Both the position numbers and the translations under genes were made by a program. This document shows, piece after piece, positions 14,918 to 23,322 of a stretch of 36,815 bases of DNA. How positions within the stretch are numbered: the first letter of the stretch is position 1; every line of letters starts with the position of its first letter. The stretch is from positions 1 to 36,815 of the forward strand of contig JAIENU010000197.1 in the NCBI GenBank assembly GCA_019751125.1. Reading direction: 5' to 3'. The notes below the pieces were generated by a model. It saw only the letters and a list, made by a program, of their open reading frames with translations, searched no databases and was not told where the DNA came from. The DNA is from Burkholderiales bacterium (GTDB taxonomy: Bacteria; Pseudomonadota; Gammaproteobacteria; Burkholderiales; SG8-41).

Positions 14918-17065
14918 TCACGCACTCAGCGCCGCAACAATGCGGTCGCGGGTAAAGGGCATGTCGCGCAGCCGCGCACCCAGCGCGTTGTGGATCGCGT
15001 TGCCGATCGCGGCGGCCACCGGACCCTGGGTGCCCTCGCCCGCGCCGACCGGCGGCGCCTCGGGACGGTTGATCAGCGCCACCTCGATCTCCGGCACCTC
15101 GACAAAGGACAGGATCGGGTAGTCATCCCAGTTGCGGGTGGTGACGCCAACCTTGTCGAAATCGATGCGTTCCTTCAGCGCCATGCTCGCGCTCTGGATC
15201 ATGCCGCCCTCGATCTGGTTCAGCACGCCGTCGGGATTGATCGCCTGGCCAACATCGACCGCACCCCACAGCTTCGTCACCCGTACCTCCTCGCCGACCT
15301 GCACCTCGGCAATCACCGCAATGTAGGCGGCGAGATTCTTGTAGCGTGCGAAGCCGATGCCACGGCCGCGTTCGCCGTCGCCCTGCTCGTTGGCTTTCCA
15401 GCCGGCCATCTGCGCAACCTTCTCGATCACCGCCTTCGCCCGCGCATCCTTCAGGTGGCGCAGGCGGAATTCCACCGGATCGACGCCGGCCGCCCCGGCC
15501 AGTTCGTCCATGAAGCACTCGATGGCAAAGGCGTTGGCAAAACCGCCCAGCGCGCGTAGTGCGGAAGCACGCAGCGGCGAGCGGCGGATCAGGTGGTTGG
15601 TGACTTTCTGGTTGGGGAAGTCGTACAGCGGTACCGCATTGCGGTGGCTGCCGCCGCCGGGCAAGGGCGGATTGCCGGGTTTGGCTGCGGGCAGCGGCTT
15701 CTCGAGGTGCCAGGCCGCGAGCAGGTTGACGCCGCCCTTGCCGCCGGGCCGTGTGCTGTGTGCGTGGCTCCACAGTTCATGGCCCCAGTTGATGATGTTG
15801 CCCTGGTCATCGAGCGATGCGCTCATGTGCATCACCATCGGCGAGCTGAAAGGTTCCCAGCCGAATTCATCCTCGCGCATCCACTGCACACGCACCGGTT
15901 TGCCCGGCACCGCCCGCGCCAGCAGCACCGCGTCGAGCGTGACATCGTCGGCTGCATTGTGGCCGTAGCAACCCGCGCCTTCGGCGTGGGTGATGATGAT
16001 GTCCTGCTCGGGCAGGCCCAGCGCCTGCGCCATGTCGCCGCGCAGTGGATAGATGCCCTGGCTGTGGGTCCAGATTTTTACCTTGCCATCCTCCCAGTGC
16101 GCAATGGCGCAGGACGGCGCGAGAGAAGCATGGGCGATATACGGCTTGGTGTATTCGGCGCTGAGCTGCTTCGCACCCGCGGTTTCCGGCTCATTATCAG
16201 GATTACCTTTGGTGCTGATGACTTCGGTTTCGGCTTCGGCCTGCAGTGTCAGCAGGTGGCGCGGGTCGTTGGCCGGCAGTTCCGGCCCTGGTGTCCACTG
16301 CGCAATGCGCGCCATCCGGCGCTCGGCGCGGATCGCCTGCTCTTCGCGCTCGGCGACCACGCCGAGGAAGCTGCCGTCGCGCACCACGGCCACCACGCCG
16401 GGCATCTGCCGCACTTCCTTGAGATCGATGGCCTTGAGTGTTGCACCGGGTCCCGGCGGCCGGCAGATACGGCCGTGCAATGTTCCGGGCAGCTGCATGT
16501 CCTGCACAAAGGACGGCTTGCCGGTGACCTTGTTCGGAATATCGACGCGCTCGAGCGAAGTGCCGACCACCACATGCTCCTGCGGCAGCTTGGATGTCAC
16601 ATCGAAGCTCGCCTCACGCGCCAGCAGGTCCGGCGTGGCGAGTTCCCAGTAGGTCACCGAGCCGCCGCCACGCACGCTGATCACGCCGTCTTTCACGGTC
16701 AGGCTTTCCAGCGTGACGCCGAGTTTCTGCGCGGCGCGAGCAAGCAGCAGGTCGCGCGCTTCAGCCGCGGCATGGCGCAGCGCGAGCCCGCTTTCCTGTA
16801 TCGAGCGGCTGCCCGAGGTGATGCCTTCGTCGGGACTGAATGCGGTGCTGGCCGCCCTGAGGCGGATACGCGACACGTCGATGTCGAGCTCTTCCGCGGT
16901 CATCTGGATCAGCGCGGTGAGGATGCCCTGGCCGATTTCGACCTTGCCGGTGATCAGCGTCACCGTGCCGTCGGCGTTGATCGATAACCAGCGCTCGAGC
17001 CGGCGGTTGGTTTCAAGGCTGCCCGGCAGCTTGCGCGCGGGTACGGTGCTGTTCGCTTGCGCCAT
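14918..17065 (-). CDS. Molybdenum hydroxylase large subunit (xanthine dehydrogenase family; IorB/nicotinate dehydrogenase B-like)
   Basis: 715 aa from ATG at 17065 with GAGGGGAG upstream, two bases after the small-subunit stop. The chain shows the molybdopterin-binding aldehyde oxidase/xanthine dehydrogenase domains: VTLITGKVEIGQGILTALIQ, VTGKPSFVQDMQLPGTLHGR, HAEGAGCYGHNAADDVTLDA, and at the C-terminus PVGAGEGTQGPVAAAIGNA, where E677 is the conserved active-site Glu of the GxGE motif. The family hydroxylates N-heterocycles such as isoquinoline or nicotinate using water. It has no twin-arginine signal at the chosen start, although some IorB-type proteins do. With the adjacent 2Fe-2S subunit it forms the usual two-subunit, FAD-free enzyme, which passes electrons to cytochromes in known cases. 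Substrate unknown. Confidence 0.93.
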   Translation of the reverse strand: MAQANSTVPARKLPGSLETNRRLERWLSINADGTVTLITGKVEIGQGILTALIQMTAEELDIDVSRIRLRAASTAFSPDEGITSGSRSIQESGLALRHAAAEARDLLLARAAQKLGVTLESLTVKDGVISVRGGGSVTYWELATPDLLAREASFDVTSKLPQEHVVVGTSLERVDIPNKVTGKPSFVQDMQLPGTLHGRICRPPGPGATLKAIDLKEVRQMPGVVAVVRDGSFLGVVAEREEQAIRAERRMARIAQWTPGPELPANDPRHLLTLQAEAETEVISTKGNPDNEPETAGAKQLSAEYTKPYIAHASLAPSCAIAHWEDGKVKIWTHSQGIYPLRGDMAQALGLPEQDIIITHAEGAGCYGHNAADDVTLDAVLLARAVPGKPVRVQWMREDEFGWEPFSSPMVMHMSASLDDQGNIINWGHELWSHAHSTRPGGKGGVNLLAAWHLEKPLPAAKPGNPPLPGGGSHRNAVPLYDFPNQKVTNHLIRRSPLRASALRALGGFANAFAIECFMDELAGAAGVDPVEFRLRHLKDARAKAVIEKVAQMAGWKANEQGDGERGRGIGFARYKNLAAYIAVIAEVQVGEEVRVTKLWGAVDVGQAINPDGVLNQIEGGMIQSASMALKERIDFDKVGVTTRNWDDYPILSFVEVPEIEVALINRPEAPPVGAGEGTQGPVAAAIGNAIHNALGARLRDMPFTRDRIVAALSA

Positions 17066-17067
17066 GC

Positions 17068-17535
17068 TCAGGCTCCCCTCATTTCTTTGGCCGCGTTTTT
17101 GATCGCGCGCAGGATGCGGCTGTGTGTGCCGCAGCGGCAGAGGTTGCGTTCGAGTGCCTTGCGGATCTCGGCATCCGACGGATTGTTGTTGCTGTCGAGC
17201 AGCGCTTTTGCCGCCATCAGGATGCCGCTGGCGCAGTAACCGCACTGCGCGGCCTGCTCGGCAATGAAGGCTTTCTGCAGGGGATGCAGTGAAGCATCGC
17301 TGCCCAGCGCCTCGACCGTGGTGATTTTTTTGCCCACCACCGATGACAGCGGCACATCGCAGGACTGCACAGGCTGGCCATCGATGATGACCGTGCAGGC
17401 ACCACACTGCGCAAGGCCGCAGCCGTAGCGGGTGCCGACCAGTCCGAGGTCATTACGCAGGGCGTAGAGCAGCGGCGTTTCCGCATCAGCCTGCACTTCG
17501 CGTGTCTTGCCGTTTACTTCAATCGTCAGAGCCAT
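17068..17535 (-). CDS. Molybdenum hydroxylase small subunit, [2Fe-2S] protein
   Basis: 155 aa. Two iron-sulfur motifs are complete: the plant-ferredoxin type C39-x4-C44-x2-C47 with C59 (YGCGLAQCGACTV), and the helical type C98-x2-C101 with C133-x-C135 (QCGYCASG and NLCRCGTHSRI). Length and order match the small subunits of isoquinoline 1-oxidoreductase and nicotinate dehydrogenase. It passes electrons from the molybdenum centre to an acceptor. It is the first gene of the operon; the region just upstream holds a dispersed-repeat copy and divergent ydcH. Confidence 0.95.
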   Translation of the reverse strand: MALTIEVNGKTREVQADAETPLLYALRNDLGLVGTRYGCGLAQCGACTVIIDGQPVQSCDVPLSSVVGKKITTVEALGSDASLHPLQKAFIAEQAAQCGYCASGILMAAKALLDSNNNPSDAEIRKALERNLCRCGTHSRILRAIKNAAKEMRGA

Positions 17536-17544
17536 ATATATTAT

Positions 17545-17564
17545 TCAATAAAAACAATGAGTTA
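17545..17564. repeat. Dispersed short repeat, copy D, upstream of the molybdenum-hydroxylase operon
   Basis: TCAATAAAAACAATGAGTTA lies 10 bases upstream of the small-subunit ATG on the minus strand, inside the 112-base divergent region shared with ydcH. It shares 15 leading bases with the reference copy. It lies where the leader or ribosome-binding region of the operon would be. Confidence 0.6.
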
Positions 17565-17647
17565 TATAAATTCCGCCTTGCTGCAGCCGATGACCGGGCC
17601 TATACTGCGCATCCCCTGCATTTAATCCTGCACCACACCGGCACCGC

Positions 17648-17857
17648 ATGCTCAATTCCGAGGACATCGCCGCCATTGAGGCCCGCCTGGCCGAGCTCAA
17701 ACTCGAGCATCGCGACCTCGACGACGTGATTCAGCGCCTCACTGAAACGCCGGTGCAGGATCAGTTGCAGATGCAGCGGCTGAAAAAACGCAAGCTGCTG
17801 GTCAAGGATCAGATTTCCTTGCTTGAGCGGCAGCTGACACCCGACATCCCCGCCTAG
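17648..17857 (+). CDS. YdcH family protein (DUF465)
   Basis: 69 aa, highly charged and helical: IEARLAELKLEHRDLDDVIQ followed by DQLQMQRLKKRKLLVKDQIS. This is the DUF465/YdcH pattern (H-x-LD-x-I, then LKKRKL-x-KD) of small coiled-coil proteins common in proteobacteria, whose function is not settled. ATG at 17648 has no strong Shine-Dalgarno. It converges on dsbB with a four-base gap. Confidence 0.9.
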   Translation: MLNSEDIAAIEARLAELKLEHRDLDDVIQRLTETPVQDQLQMQRLKKRKLLVKDQISLLERQLTPDIPA

Positions 17858-17861
17858 AAAC

Positions 17862-18356
17862 TCAGGCCCTCCCCGCGCGCCCGATCAGCCATAGCGCGTA
17901 GATCCCTAGCAGCACAAACCAGACCAGCGCCCACCCCGGTATCGTCAGGCCGAGGAAGCTCCAGTCCACGCTGGCGCATTCGCCCGACCCCGACAGCACT
18001 TTTTCGATCATCCGCTGCAGCGGAAACTGCTCGAGCATGTACTGCAGCCCCGGGCCGCAGGCCGGCACCTGGTCTGCGGGCAGGTTCTGCAGCCAGACAT
18101 GGCGGCCGGCGATACCGGCGCCCACTGCAGCGGCAATCGCAGCAAGCACGCCATAAACCATCGCGCCGTTGCGTCGCGGGCCGTGAAGCGCGGCCACCAC
18201 AAAAATCAGGCCGAGCACGATGAAGGCCACCCGCTGGAACACACACAGCGGACAGGGCTCGAGGCCGTCAACATGCTGCAGCCACAATCCGTAACCGAGC
18301 AGCGCGGCACAAGCCACGGCACCGGCGAGATAAAGCAATCTGATATTGATGATCAT
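17862..18356 (-). CDS. dsbB: Disulfide bond formation protein B
   Basis: 164 aa inner-membrane protein with four predicted transmembrane helices. Both periplasmic Cys pairs of DsbB are visible: C35-P-L-C38 at the end of the first helix, and C100 with C127 in the second loop (PACGPGL and GSGEC). DsbB reoxidises DsbA and passes electrons to quinone. Length is normal for the family. It follows the small membrane-protein gene at 18369 on the same strand by 12 bases, so the two may be cotranscribed. Confidence 0.95.
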   Translation of the reverse strand: MIINIRLLYLAGAVACAALLGYGLWLQHVDGLEPCPLCVFQRVAFIVLGLIFVVAALHGPRRNGAMVYGVLAAIAAAVGAGIAGRHVWLQNLPADQVPACGPGLQYMLEQFPLQRMIEKVLSGSGECASVDWSFLGLTIPGWALVWFVLLGIYALWLIGRAGRA

Positions 18357-18368
18357 GGGTTTTGAAGT

Positions 18369-18857
18369 TCAGACATAGGCGAGCAGCCGCCCGCAGGCCA
18401 GTATGGCAATCCAGAGCAGCAGCGACAACGCAGCGTGCATTCTGGCAGTCACTGGCACCGCGGCATTGGCATCCCAGGATGCCGCACCGCGAAACACGCC
18501 GGCATGAAACAGTGCGGCATTGAGTCCCGCCACCATCAGCAGCGCCATCTTGGTGATGAAAGCCGGGTTCGACACAAAATCACCGGCATGGGTGATGAAC
18601 ATCAGCAGCCCCGAGGGCACGATCAGCAGCAGCGCGCCGATGCTCCACGGCAGCACATGCGCCGCCAGCGCGCGCACCGGCAGCCGCTGCGACAGGCCGA
18701 GCAGGCGCAGGTCGAGCACCGCGATCGAACCGGCGAGCAGCACAAAACCGACGATGTGCACGATCTCCACCGTGGGATACAGCCAGAGGTCCTCGCGCAT
18801 CGCCACCGCCAGCGGCAGGCGCTCGATCGCGGCCAGCGGTGATGCGGGATCGATCAC
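18369..18857 (-). CDS. Four-helix membrane protein (DUF6644-like)
   Basis: 162 aa. It starts with GTG at 18857, and GTGA overlaps the TGA of the preceding gene, so the two are translationally coupled. About four transmembrane helices are evident, with LWLYPTVEIVHIVGFVLLAGSIAVLDLRLLGL near the N-terminus, abbreviated here to its marker LYPTVEIVHIVG. The conserved His in helix one and others in later helices (FITHAGDF, ALFHAGVF) could bind haem. I associate the pattern with DUF6644 but cannot check. It pairs with the exported DUF6152 protein upstream; such pairs recur in proteobacteria. Function unknown. Confidence 0.8.
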   Translation of the reverse strand: MIDPASPLAAIERLPLAVAMREDLWLYPTVEIVHIVGFVLLAGSIAVLDLRLLGLSQRLPVRALAAHVLPWSIGALLLIVPSGLLMFITHAGDFVSNPAFITKMALLMVAGLNAALFHAGVFRGAASWDANAAVPVTARMHAALSLLLWIAILACGRLLAYV

Positions 18858-19216
18858 CGCAGCTCGACGGTCTTGTCGCCGACGATGATGCGTTCGGCGC
18901 GCATTTCGTCGGGCTTGCTGCGGTTGGCGTAACCGACGACGGTGACGGTGGCGCCTTTTTTCAGGTCGGCCGGCGGCAGGCCGCGCGAGGTCATGCGCGA
19001 AGGCGGCGCGAGCACGGCGTGCCAGGTCTTGCCCGGCGTCACCAGGCGGATGTGGCCATGCGGATGTTCATAGCCGGATTCGGCGATGGTGCCGGTGAGC
19101 CGCAGCTCCTTGCCCGCGTCGTATTCGGACCAGCCGTGATGGGCGGCGGCGGGCAGCGCCAGCGCAGCCCCGGAAACAAGCGCCATCACGGCAACACCTG
19201 CGCGGATTTTTTGCAT
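18854..19216 (-). CDS. Exported DUF6152 family protein
   Basis: 120 aa from ATG at 19216 with GAGGAG seven bases upstream. Signal peptide to about residue 25 (ALALPAAAHHGWSEYD), then a small beta-rich domain with conserved HHGWSEYD, GYEHPHGHIRL and ATVTVVGYANRSKPDEMRAE. This matches DUF6152, an OB-like periplasmic domain often encoded beside a multi-pass membrane protein, exactly as here. The conserved His residues suggest metal or haem binding, which is inference. Confidence 0.85.
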   Translation of the reverse strand: MQKIRAGVAVMALVSGAALALPAAAHHGWSEYDAGKELRLTGTIAESGYEHPHGHIRLVTPGKTWHAVLAPPSRMTSRGLPPADLKKGATVTVVGYANRSKPDEMRAERIIVGDKTVELR

Positions 19217-19287
19217 GTTGATTCTCCTCGTTGACCCGTGTTTTTCCGGCCCTGCCCGCGGGCGCGTTACTTTATACTCAATCCAAT

Positions 19288-19701
19288 ATGCGAGTCACGC
19301 GCAGCATCGTCATCGACGAAACCGAATTGGTTGAGCGCTTCATCCACGCCTCAGGCCCCGGCGGCCAGAACGTGAACAAGGTCGCCACCGCGGTCGAGCT
19401 GCGCTACGACGTGCTGCGCTCCAGCGCATTGTCCGACAGCGTGCGCGCCCGGCTGGTTGCACTGGCCGGCAGAAAAATCTCCGGCGACGGCGTGCTGGTG
19501 ATCGCCGCGCAGCGCTTCCGCAGCCAGGCGCGCAACCGCGCCGACGCGCGTGAACGCCTCGCCGGACTGATCCGCGCCGCGGCAACACCGCCCAGAACCC
19601 GACACGCCACCAAACCGACACGGGCATCGAAGCGGCGCCGGCTGGATGACAAGCGGCGCCGCGGCGAGCTCAAGCGCGAGCGCCGGGGAAATGATGATTA
19701 A
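19288..19701 (+). CDS. arfB: Alternative ribosome-rescue factor ArfB (peptidyl-tRNA hydrolase)
   Basis: 137 aa from ATG at 19288. It has the release-factor-like catalytic loop GPGGQNVNK with the GGQ motif that hydrolyses peptidyl-tRNA, and a Lys/Arg-rich C-terminal tail (TKPTRASKRRRLDDKRRR) that enters the mRNA channel of stalled ribosomes. It lacks the codon-recognition domains of RF1/RF2, and the length is right for ArfB/YaeJ. The TAA stop is two bases from a dispersed-repeat copy. Confidence 0.95.
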   Translation: MRVTRSIVIDETELVERFIHASGPGGQNVNKVATAVELRYDVLRSSALSDSVRARLVALAGRKISGDGVLVIAAQRFRSQARNRADARERLAGLIRAAATPPRTRHATKPTRASKRRRLDDKRRRGELKRERRGNDD

Positions 19702-19702
19702 T

Positions 19703-19722
19703 TGAATAAAATCAATGACTTG
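19703..19722. repeat. Dispersed short repeat, copy E, just after the arfB stop
   Basis: TGAATAAAATCAATGACTTG begins two bases after the arfB TAA. It matches the reference core with A-to-T and G-to-A changes, and like copy B it is attached to a gene's stop codon. ATTGAA at 19702-19707 gives a short inverted repeat with nearby TCAAT. Confidence 0.6.
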
Positions 19723-19950
19723 AAAATGATCCCTGCCATGTCCGCAGTGTCACCGCTGCACCGCCATACCTCACTGCTACACTGCGGGCTCTCATTCGCG
19801 CTGCGCCGGAATAAACCCTGACACTGCGGCGTTCACGCCATGTCGTGTCACACTAATGACGCAACATGGCGGCGCAGCACCGGCAGCGGGTTGCGACGGC
19901 AGCCACGGGCAACGAACACCACCACTCAATAACCGACGGGAGACTGTTTC
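19723..19950. other. Upstream region of the cytochrome c' gene with a stem-loop candidate
   Basis: CGCCATGT at 19836-19843 and ACATGGCG at 19864-19871 form a perfect eight-base inverted repeat with a 20-base loop. It lies about 80-115 bases before the cytochrome c' ATG and could be a leader stem-loop. No promoter boxes were assigned. Confidence 0.35.
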
Positions 19951-20409
19951 ATGAAGCATGCACTGATCGCAGCACTGATTGGCACTTCCACCCTGCTCGC
20001 CAGCGGCAGCGTACTCGCCCAGGCCAAGCCGGAAGACGTGATCAAGTACCGCAAGAGCGTCTACACCGTGGCCGCTTGGCACATGCGCCCCCTCGGCGCG
20101 ATGGTCAAGGGCCAGATGCCCTTTGATCAGGCGGTCTTCCTGAAAAATGCCGAAATGGTTGCGGACATTGCCTCGGTTGCTCCCGAAGCGTTTGCCCCCG
20201 GTTCGGACAAAGGCGCCGAAACCCGCGCCAAGCCCGAAATCTGGAGCGACGCCGCCGGCTTCAAGAAGGTCATGGACAACTTCCAGGCCGAGACCGCGAA
20301 GCTGGTGCAGGTTGCACGCACGGCCAAGGACGTCGATGCGGTGCGCGGCCAGTTCAGCGCCGTCGCCAAGAGCTGCGGCGCCTGCCACGACAGCTATCGC
20401 GTCAAGTAA
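19951..20409 (+). CDS. Cytochrome c'
   Basis: 152 aa. A signal peptide (MKHALIAALIGTSTLLASGSVLAQA) exports a four-helix-bundle haem protein. The haem c site is near the C-terminus as in all cytochromes c': C142-G-A-C145-H146 in SCGACHDSYRVK. The N-terminal IKYRKSVYTVAAWHM fits the first helix that covers the haem. Cytochromes c' bind NO and CO at a five-coordinate haem and can help detoxify NO. A Shine-Dalgarno-like GGGAG lies upstream. It converges with the cytochrome b gene, with which it may form an electron-transfer pair. Confidence 0.95.
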   Translation: MKHALIAALIGTSTLLASGSVLAQAKPEDVIKYRKSVYTVAAWHMRPLGAMVKGQMPFDQAVFLKNAEMVADIASVAPEAFAPGSDKGAETRAKPEIWSDAAGFKKVMDNFQAETAKLVQVARTAKDVDAVRGQFSAVAKSCGACHDSYRVK

Positions 20410-20427
20410 TAAGCTTTACCGTTCGAC

Positions 20428-20457
20428 AAAAAAGCCGCCTCCGGGCGGCTTTTTTTC
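20428..20457 (+). terminator. Rho-independent terminator after cytochrome c'
   Basis: GCCGCC (20434-20439) and GGCGGC (20444-20449) form a perfect stem with a TCCG tetraloop, preceded by six A and followed by seven or eight T. The A- and T-runs on both sides would let it end transcription from both the cytochrome c' and the converging cytochrome b gene. Confidence 0.92.
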
Positions 20458-20472
20458 TGGGGATGGCCGCGG

Positions 20473-21141
20473 TCAACGCGTAACCACAAACCACACCATG
20501 ACGGCACAGGCCGCGATCAGCACCAGCGCCAGCCAGGCGCTCGCCATCTTCGCCGGCACCGTGCCCGGCGGCAGCTGCTTGCGGCCGGTGAACATCGGCT
20601 TGATCAGGTTTTCAGACTTGTAAAGCAGGTAATACAGCACTGCTGCCACGTGGACACCGATCAGCGCGAGCAGGATGTTGAAGTTGTACTTGTGGATGGT
20701 GGTCAGCCAGTCGCTGAGTTCCTTGGTGACATGCTTGTAGAGCGGCCCCTCGTAGAGGATGTCATCGTTGGAGAACAGGCCGGTGCCGGTCTGCAGCAGC
20801 ACGCAGAGCAGGATCAGCACCACGCTGATGCCGCCCAGCGGGTTGTGGCCGGCGAATTTCGCCGCGGTGCGCGAGGGCAGCGTGCGGATATAGCCGATCA
20901 CCGCCCCGGGCCCGTAGAGAAAATCGCCGAAGCGGGCGTGGGTGCTGCCGACAAAGCCCCAGAGGATGCGGAACAGGATCAGCGCCAGCACCGCATAACC
21001 CGAATAGAAATGCCAGTCCATCCACTCCATTTCGCCGGACAGCCAGGAAAACCCGATCAGCAGCACCAGCAGCCAGTGGAACAGCCGCACCGGCAGATCC
21101 CAAACCGGCGTCGCAACCTTGTCCGCGGACGTATCGCTCAT
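20473..21141 (-). CDS. Cytochrome b561-type membrane protein
   Basis: 222 aa with about four transmembrane helices plus a C-terminal helix. VWDLPVRLFHWLLVLLIGFS near the N-terminus carries the first haem-ligand His. DWHFYSGYAVLALILFRILW gives the second, and WLTTIHKYNFNILLALIGVHVAAVLYY supplies His in the fourth helix. This is the dihaem cytochrome b561 pattern of proteins annotated cytochrome b/b6 domain, often next to cytochrome c'. It likely passes electrons from the quinone pool to a periplasmic cytochrome. Convergent with cytochrome c'. Confidence 0.93.
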   Translation of the reverse strand: MSDTSADKVATPVWDLPVRLFHWLLVLLIGFSWLSGEMEWMDWHFYSGYAVLALILFRILWGFVGSTHARFGDFLYGPGAVIGYIRTLPSRTAAKFAGHNPLGGISVVLILLCVLLQTGTGLFSNDDILYEGPLYKHVTKELSDWLTTIHKYNFNILLALIGVHVAAVLYYLLYKSENLIKPMFTGRKQLPPGTVPAKMASAWLALVLIAACAVMVWFVVTR

Positions 21142-21198
21142 TGTTGTTCTCCCTGAAAATCCGGCCTTCGATGAATCGCAGTCATCATTGCTGCAAAC

Positions 21199-23322
21199 TT
21201 ATTGTTGTAATGACTGCTGCTTCAGCGTGACGTAGTCGACCTTGCCCGAGCCCAGCAGCGGCAGGTGATCGACCTTGACGATGCGCTTGGCCACCGCCAT
21301 CTCCTGGGCGTTGATCTGCCGCGCGGCCTGCAGCAGGCTCATGCGATCGAGTGCGGGATCGGTGGTCAGCAGCACCGTGCTCTCGCCGCCACGGGTCATC
21401 TCGACCAGCGCGGCATGCTTGAATGACGGTGAAGCCTGGTAGGCGATCTGCTCGACGCGCTCCAGCGACACCATCTCGCCGGCAATCTTGGCAAAACGCT
21501 TGACCCGGCCATGGATGGTGACAAAACCGTCGTCATCGACGCTGACCACATCGCCGGTGTTGTACCAGCCGGCACCGAGCTCCGAGCGCGGCGGCTGCAG
21601 CACACCGGGCGCATCGGAAAACAGGTAACCCATCATCAGGTTGGGGCCGCGCACATGCAGCACCCCGCCCTGCTCGATGCCCGGCACCGGCACGATGCGA
21701 TATTCGACGCCGGGCAGGAAACGGCCGACGGTGCCGGCACGGAAGGCCAGCGGCGTATTCAGCGACATCGCCGGACCGCATTCGGTGGCGCCATAACCTT
21801 CGTGCACGCGCAGCCCGAACTTGGATAACCACAGCTTCTCGGTTTCAATATTGAGCTTCTCGCCGCCGGCGATGACAAAACGTGCGCGGTAAAAATCAAA
21901 GGGGTCGGCCTGGCGCGCGTAATTGCCGAGGAAGGTGCTGGTGCCGAAGATGTAGGTGCAGTCGCGGGTGTAGGCGTATTCCGGGATCGCCTTGTAGTGC
22001 AGCGGATTGGTGTAGAGGAACAGCCGCGTGCCGGTGACCAGCGGCATCAGCGTGCAGGCGGTGAGGCCGAAGGTGTGGTACATCGGCAGCGCGTTGAGGT
22101 ATTTGTCCTGGGGGCCGAACTCGATCACCGACTGCAGCTGCGCCATCACGCCGAGCATGGTGTCATGCGAAATCACCACACCCTTGGGCCGGGCCTCAGA
22201 ACCCGAAGTGAAGAGCACTATCGCCGGCGCCGCCGGATCCTGCGCCGGCAAGGCGCTGCGCGGATGCAGCAGCGCGCGCACGATCCACAGCTTGTCGGCC
22301 AGGGTCAGCGTCTCGCGCAAATCCTCGAGATAGACGATCTCGCAGCCGGTCATCGAATCCAGCAGGTATTCCAGCTTCGTCGCCTGGAGGAAGGCGCGCG
22401 AAGTGATCACCGTTCGCAGCGTCGCCGCCTGCACCGCCACACGCAGCGCCTCGGCGCCGCTCGAGTAGTTGAGCATCGCCGCGACACGGCCGCGCGCGGT
22501 GAGGCCGAAGACCAGGCACACCGTCGCGCCGAGGTTGGGCAGCAGCACGCCGACCCGCTCGCCGGGGCTGGTGAAGCGCGCGGTGAGCCGGCCCAGCGCG
22601 AATGCGCCCTTGATCAGATCGTTGTAGCTGCGCACCTGGCCGCGCAGGTCCTCGATGATCTGCGTGCGACGGCCGTGCAGTTGCGCGGCGTCTAGCAGCG
22701 CCTCGATCAGCGTGCGCCGCGGCACGGCGTCGGCCATCGAGCGCTGCAGGATGCGCAGCAGTTCGCCGGCCTGCTGACGACGGCGTGCCGCTCCGGTGGC
22801 GCTGCGCGCGGAAAGGCGTGTCGCCGACTGCACGATCAGTTTCACCTGTGGCAGCCGGCGTTTCGGCCACTGGCAACCCACCGCGGCACAGCAGCTGTAC
22901 TGGGTGCCCTCGATGCGCAGCGGCACGATGTCGGCGTCGGCACGCGCCGCCAGCAGCGCCGCCATGCCGTAAATCTTCATCGGGCCGCCGGTGGTGGTGA
23001 CTCGATCCTGCGGGAAAATCACCACCGGACGGCCGGATCTCAGCGTGCGCACCAGCCCCTTCACGGTGGTATTGCCGCCGCTGCCGAGTTCTGCGCAGTC
23101 GGTTATGCGTCGGAGCAGCCGCAGCACCCGGGTGCCGGCCAGCGCCTGCGGCACCACAATCAGCGCATTGCCCGGCAGGAACAGCGCGATGAGCAGCGCA
23201 TCGATCGCCGAATTGTGGTTGGCCACCACCAGCGGACGGACGCGCCGCAGTTCACTGACATGGCCGGCCACGCGCACGCGCAGCAACAGGCCGGCCAGGC
23301 ATTTCAGGAGAGTGCGCAACAC
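21199..23322 (-). CDS. Aas-like bifunctional acyltransferase / acyl-ACP(CoA) synthetase
   Basis: 707 aa from GTG at 23322. An N-terminal PlsC-type acyltransferase (about residues 25-200) has the catalytic HX4D as H36-NSAI-D41 (NHNSAID) and a TTTGGPMKIYG block. The usual FPEGR motif reads FPQDR. The C-terminal two thirds is an AMP-forming ligase: LFTSGSEARPKGVVISH (ATP loop), GYGATECGP, NTGDVVSVDDDGFVTIHGR, and GSGKVDY with the adenylation Lys. The order matches E. coli Aas (719 aa), which reacylates lysophospholipid and activates free fatty acid. It is divergent from the DSF synthase gene; in Xanthomonas the rpf locus likewise includes a fatty-acyl ligase (RpfB). A role in recycling or supplying DSF fatty acids is inferred. 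Confidence 0.92.
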   Translation of the reverse strand: MLRTLLKCLAGLLLRVRVAGHVSELRRVRPLVVANHNSAIDALLIALFLPGNALIVVPQALAGTRVLRLLRRITDCAELGSGGNTTVKGLVRTLRSGRPVVIFPQDRVTTTGGPMKIYGMAALLAARADADIVPLRIEGTQYSCCAAVGCQWPKRRLPQVKLIVQSATRLSARSATGAARRRQQAGELLRILQRSMADAVPRRTLIEALLDAAQLHGRRTQIIEDLRGQVRSYNDLIKGAFALGRLTARFTSPGERVGVLLPNLGATVCLVFGLTARGRVAAMLNYSSGAEALRVAVQAATLRTVITSRAFLQATKLEYLLDSMTGCEIVYLEDLRETLTLADKLWIVRALLHPRSALPAQDPAAPAIVLFTSGSEARPKGVVISHDTMLGVMAQLQSVIEFGPQDKYLNALPMYHTFGLTACTLMPLVTGTRLFLYTNPLHYKAIPEYAYTRDCTYIFGTSTFLGNYARQADPFDFYRARFVIAGGEKLNIETEKLWLSKFGLRVHEGYGATECGPAMSLNTPLAFRAGTVGRFLPGVEYRIVPVPGIEQGGVLHVRGPNLMMGYLFSDAPGVLQPPRSELGAGWYNTGDVVSVDDDGFVTIHGRVKRFAKIAGEMVSLERVEQIAYQASPSFKHAALVEMTRGGESTVLLTTDPALDRMSLLQAARQINAQEMAVAKRIVKVDHLPLLGSGKVDYVTLKQQSLQQ

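Noticed and set aside
15593..16987. 464-codon plus-strand frame opposite the Mo hydroxylase
   Set aside because: Antisense shadow of a strongly conserved enzyme gene.
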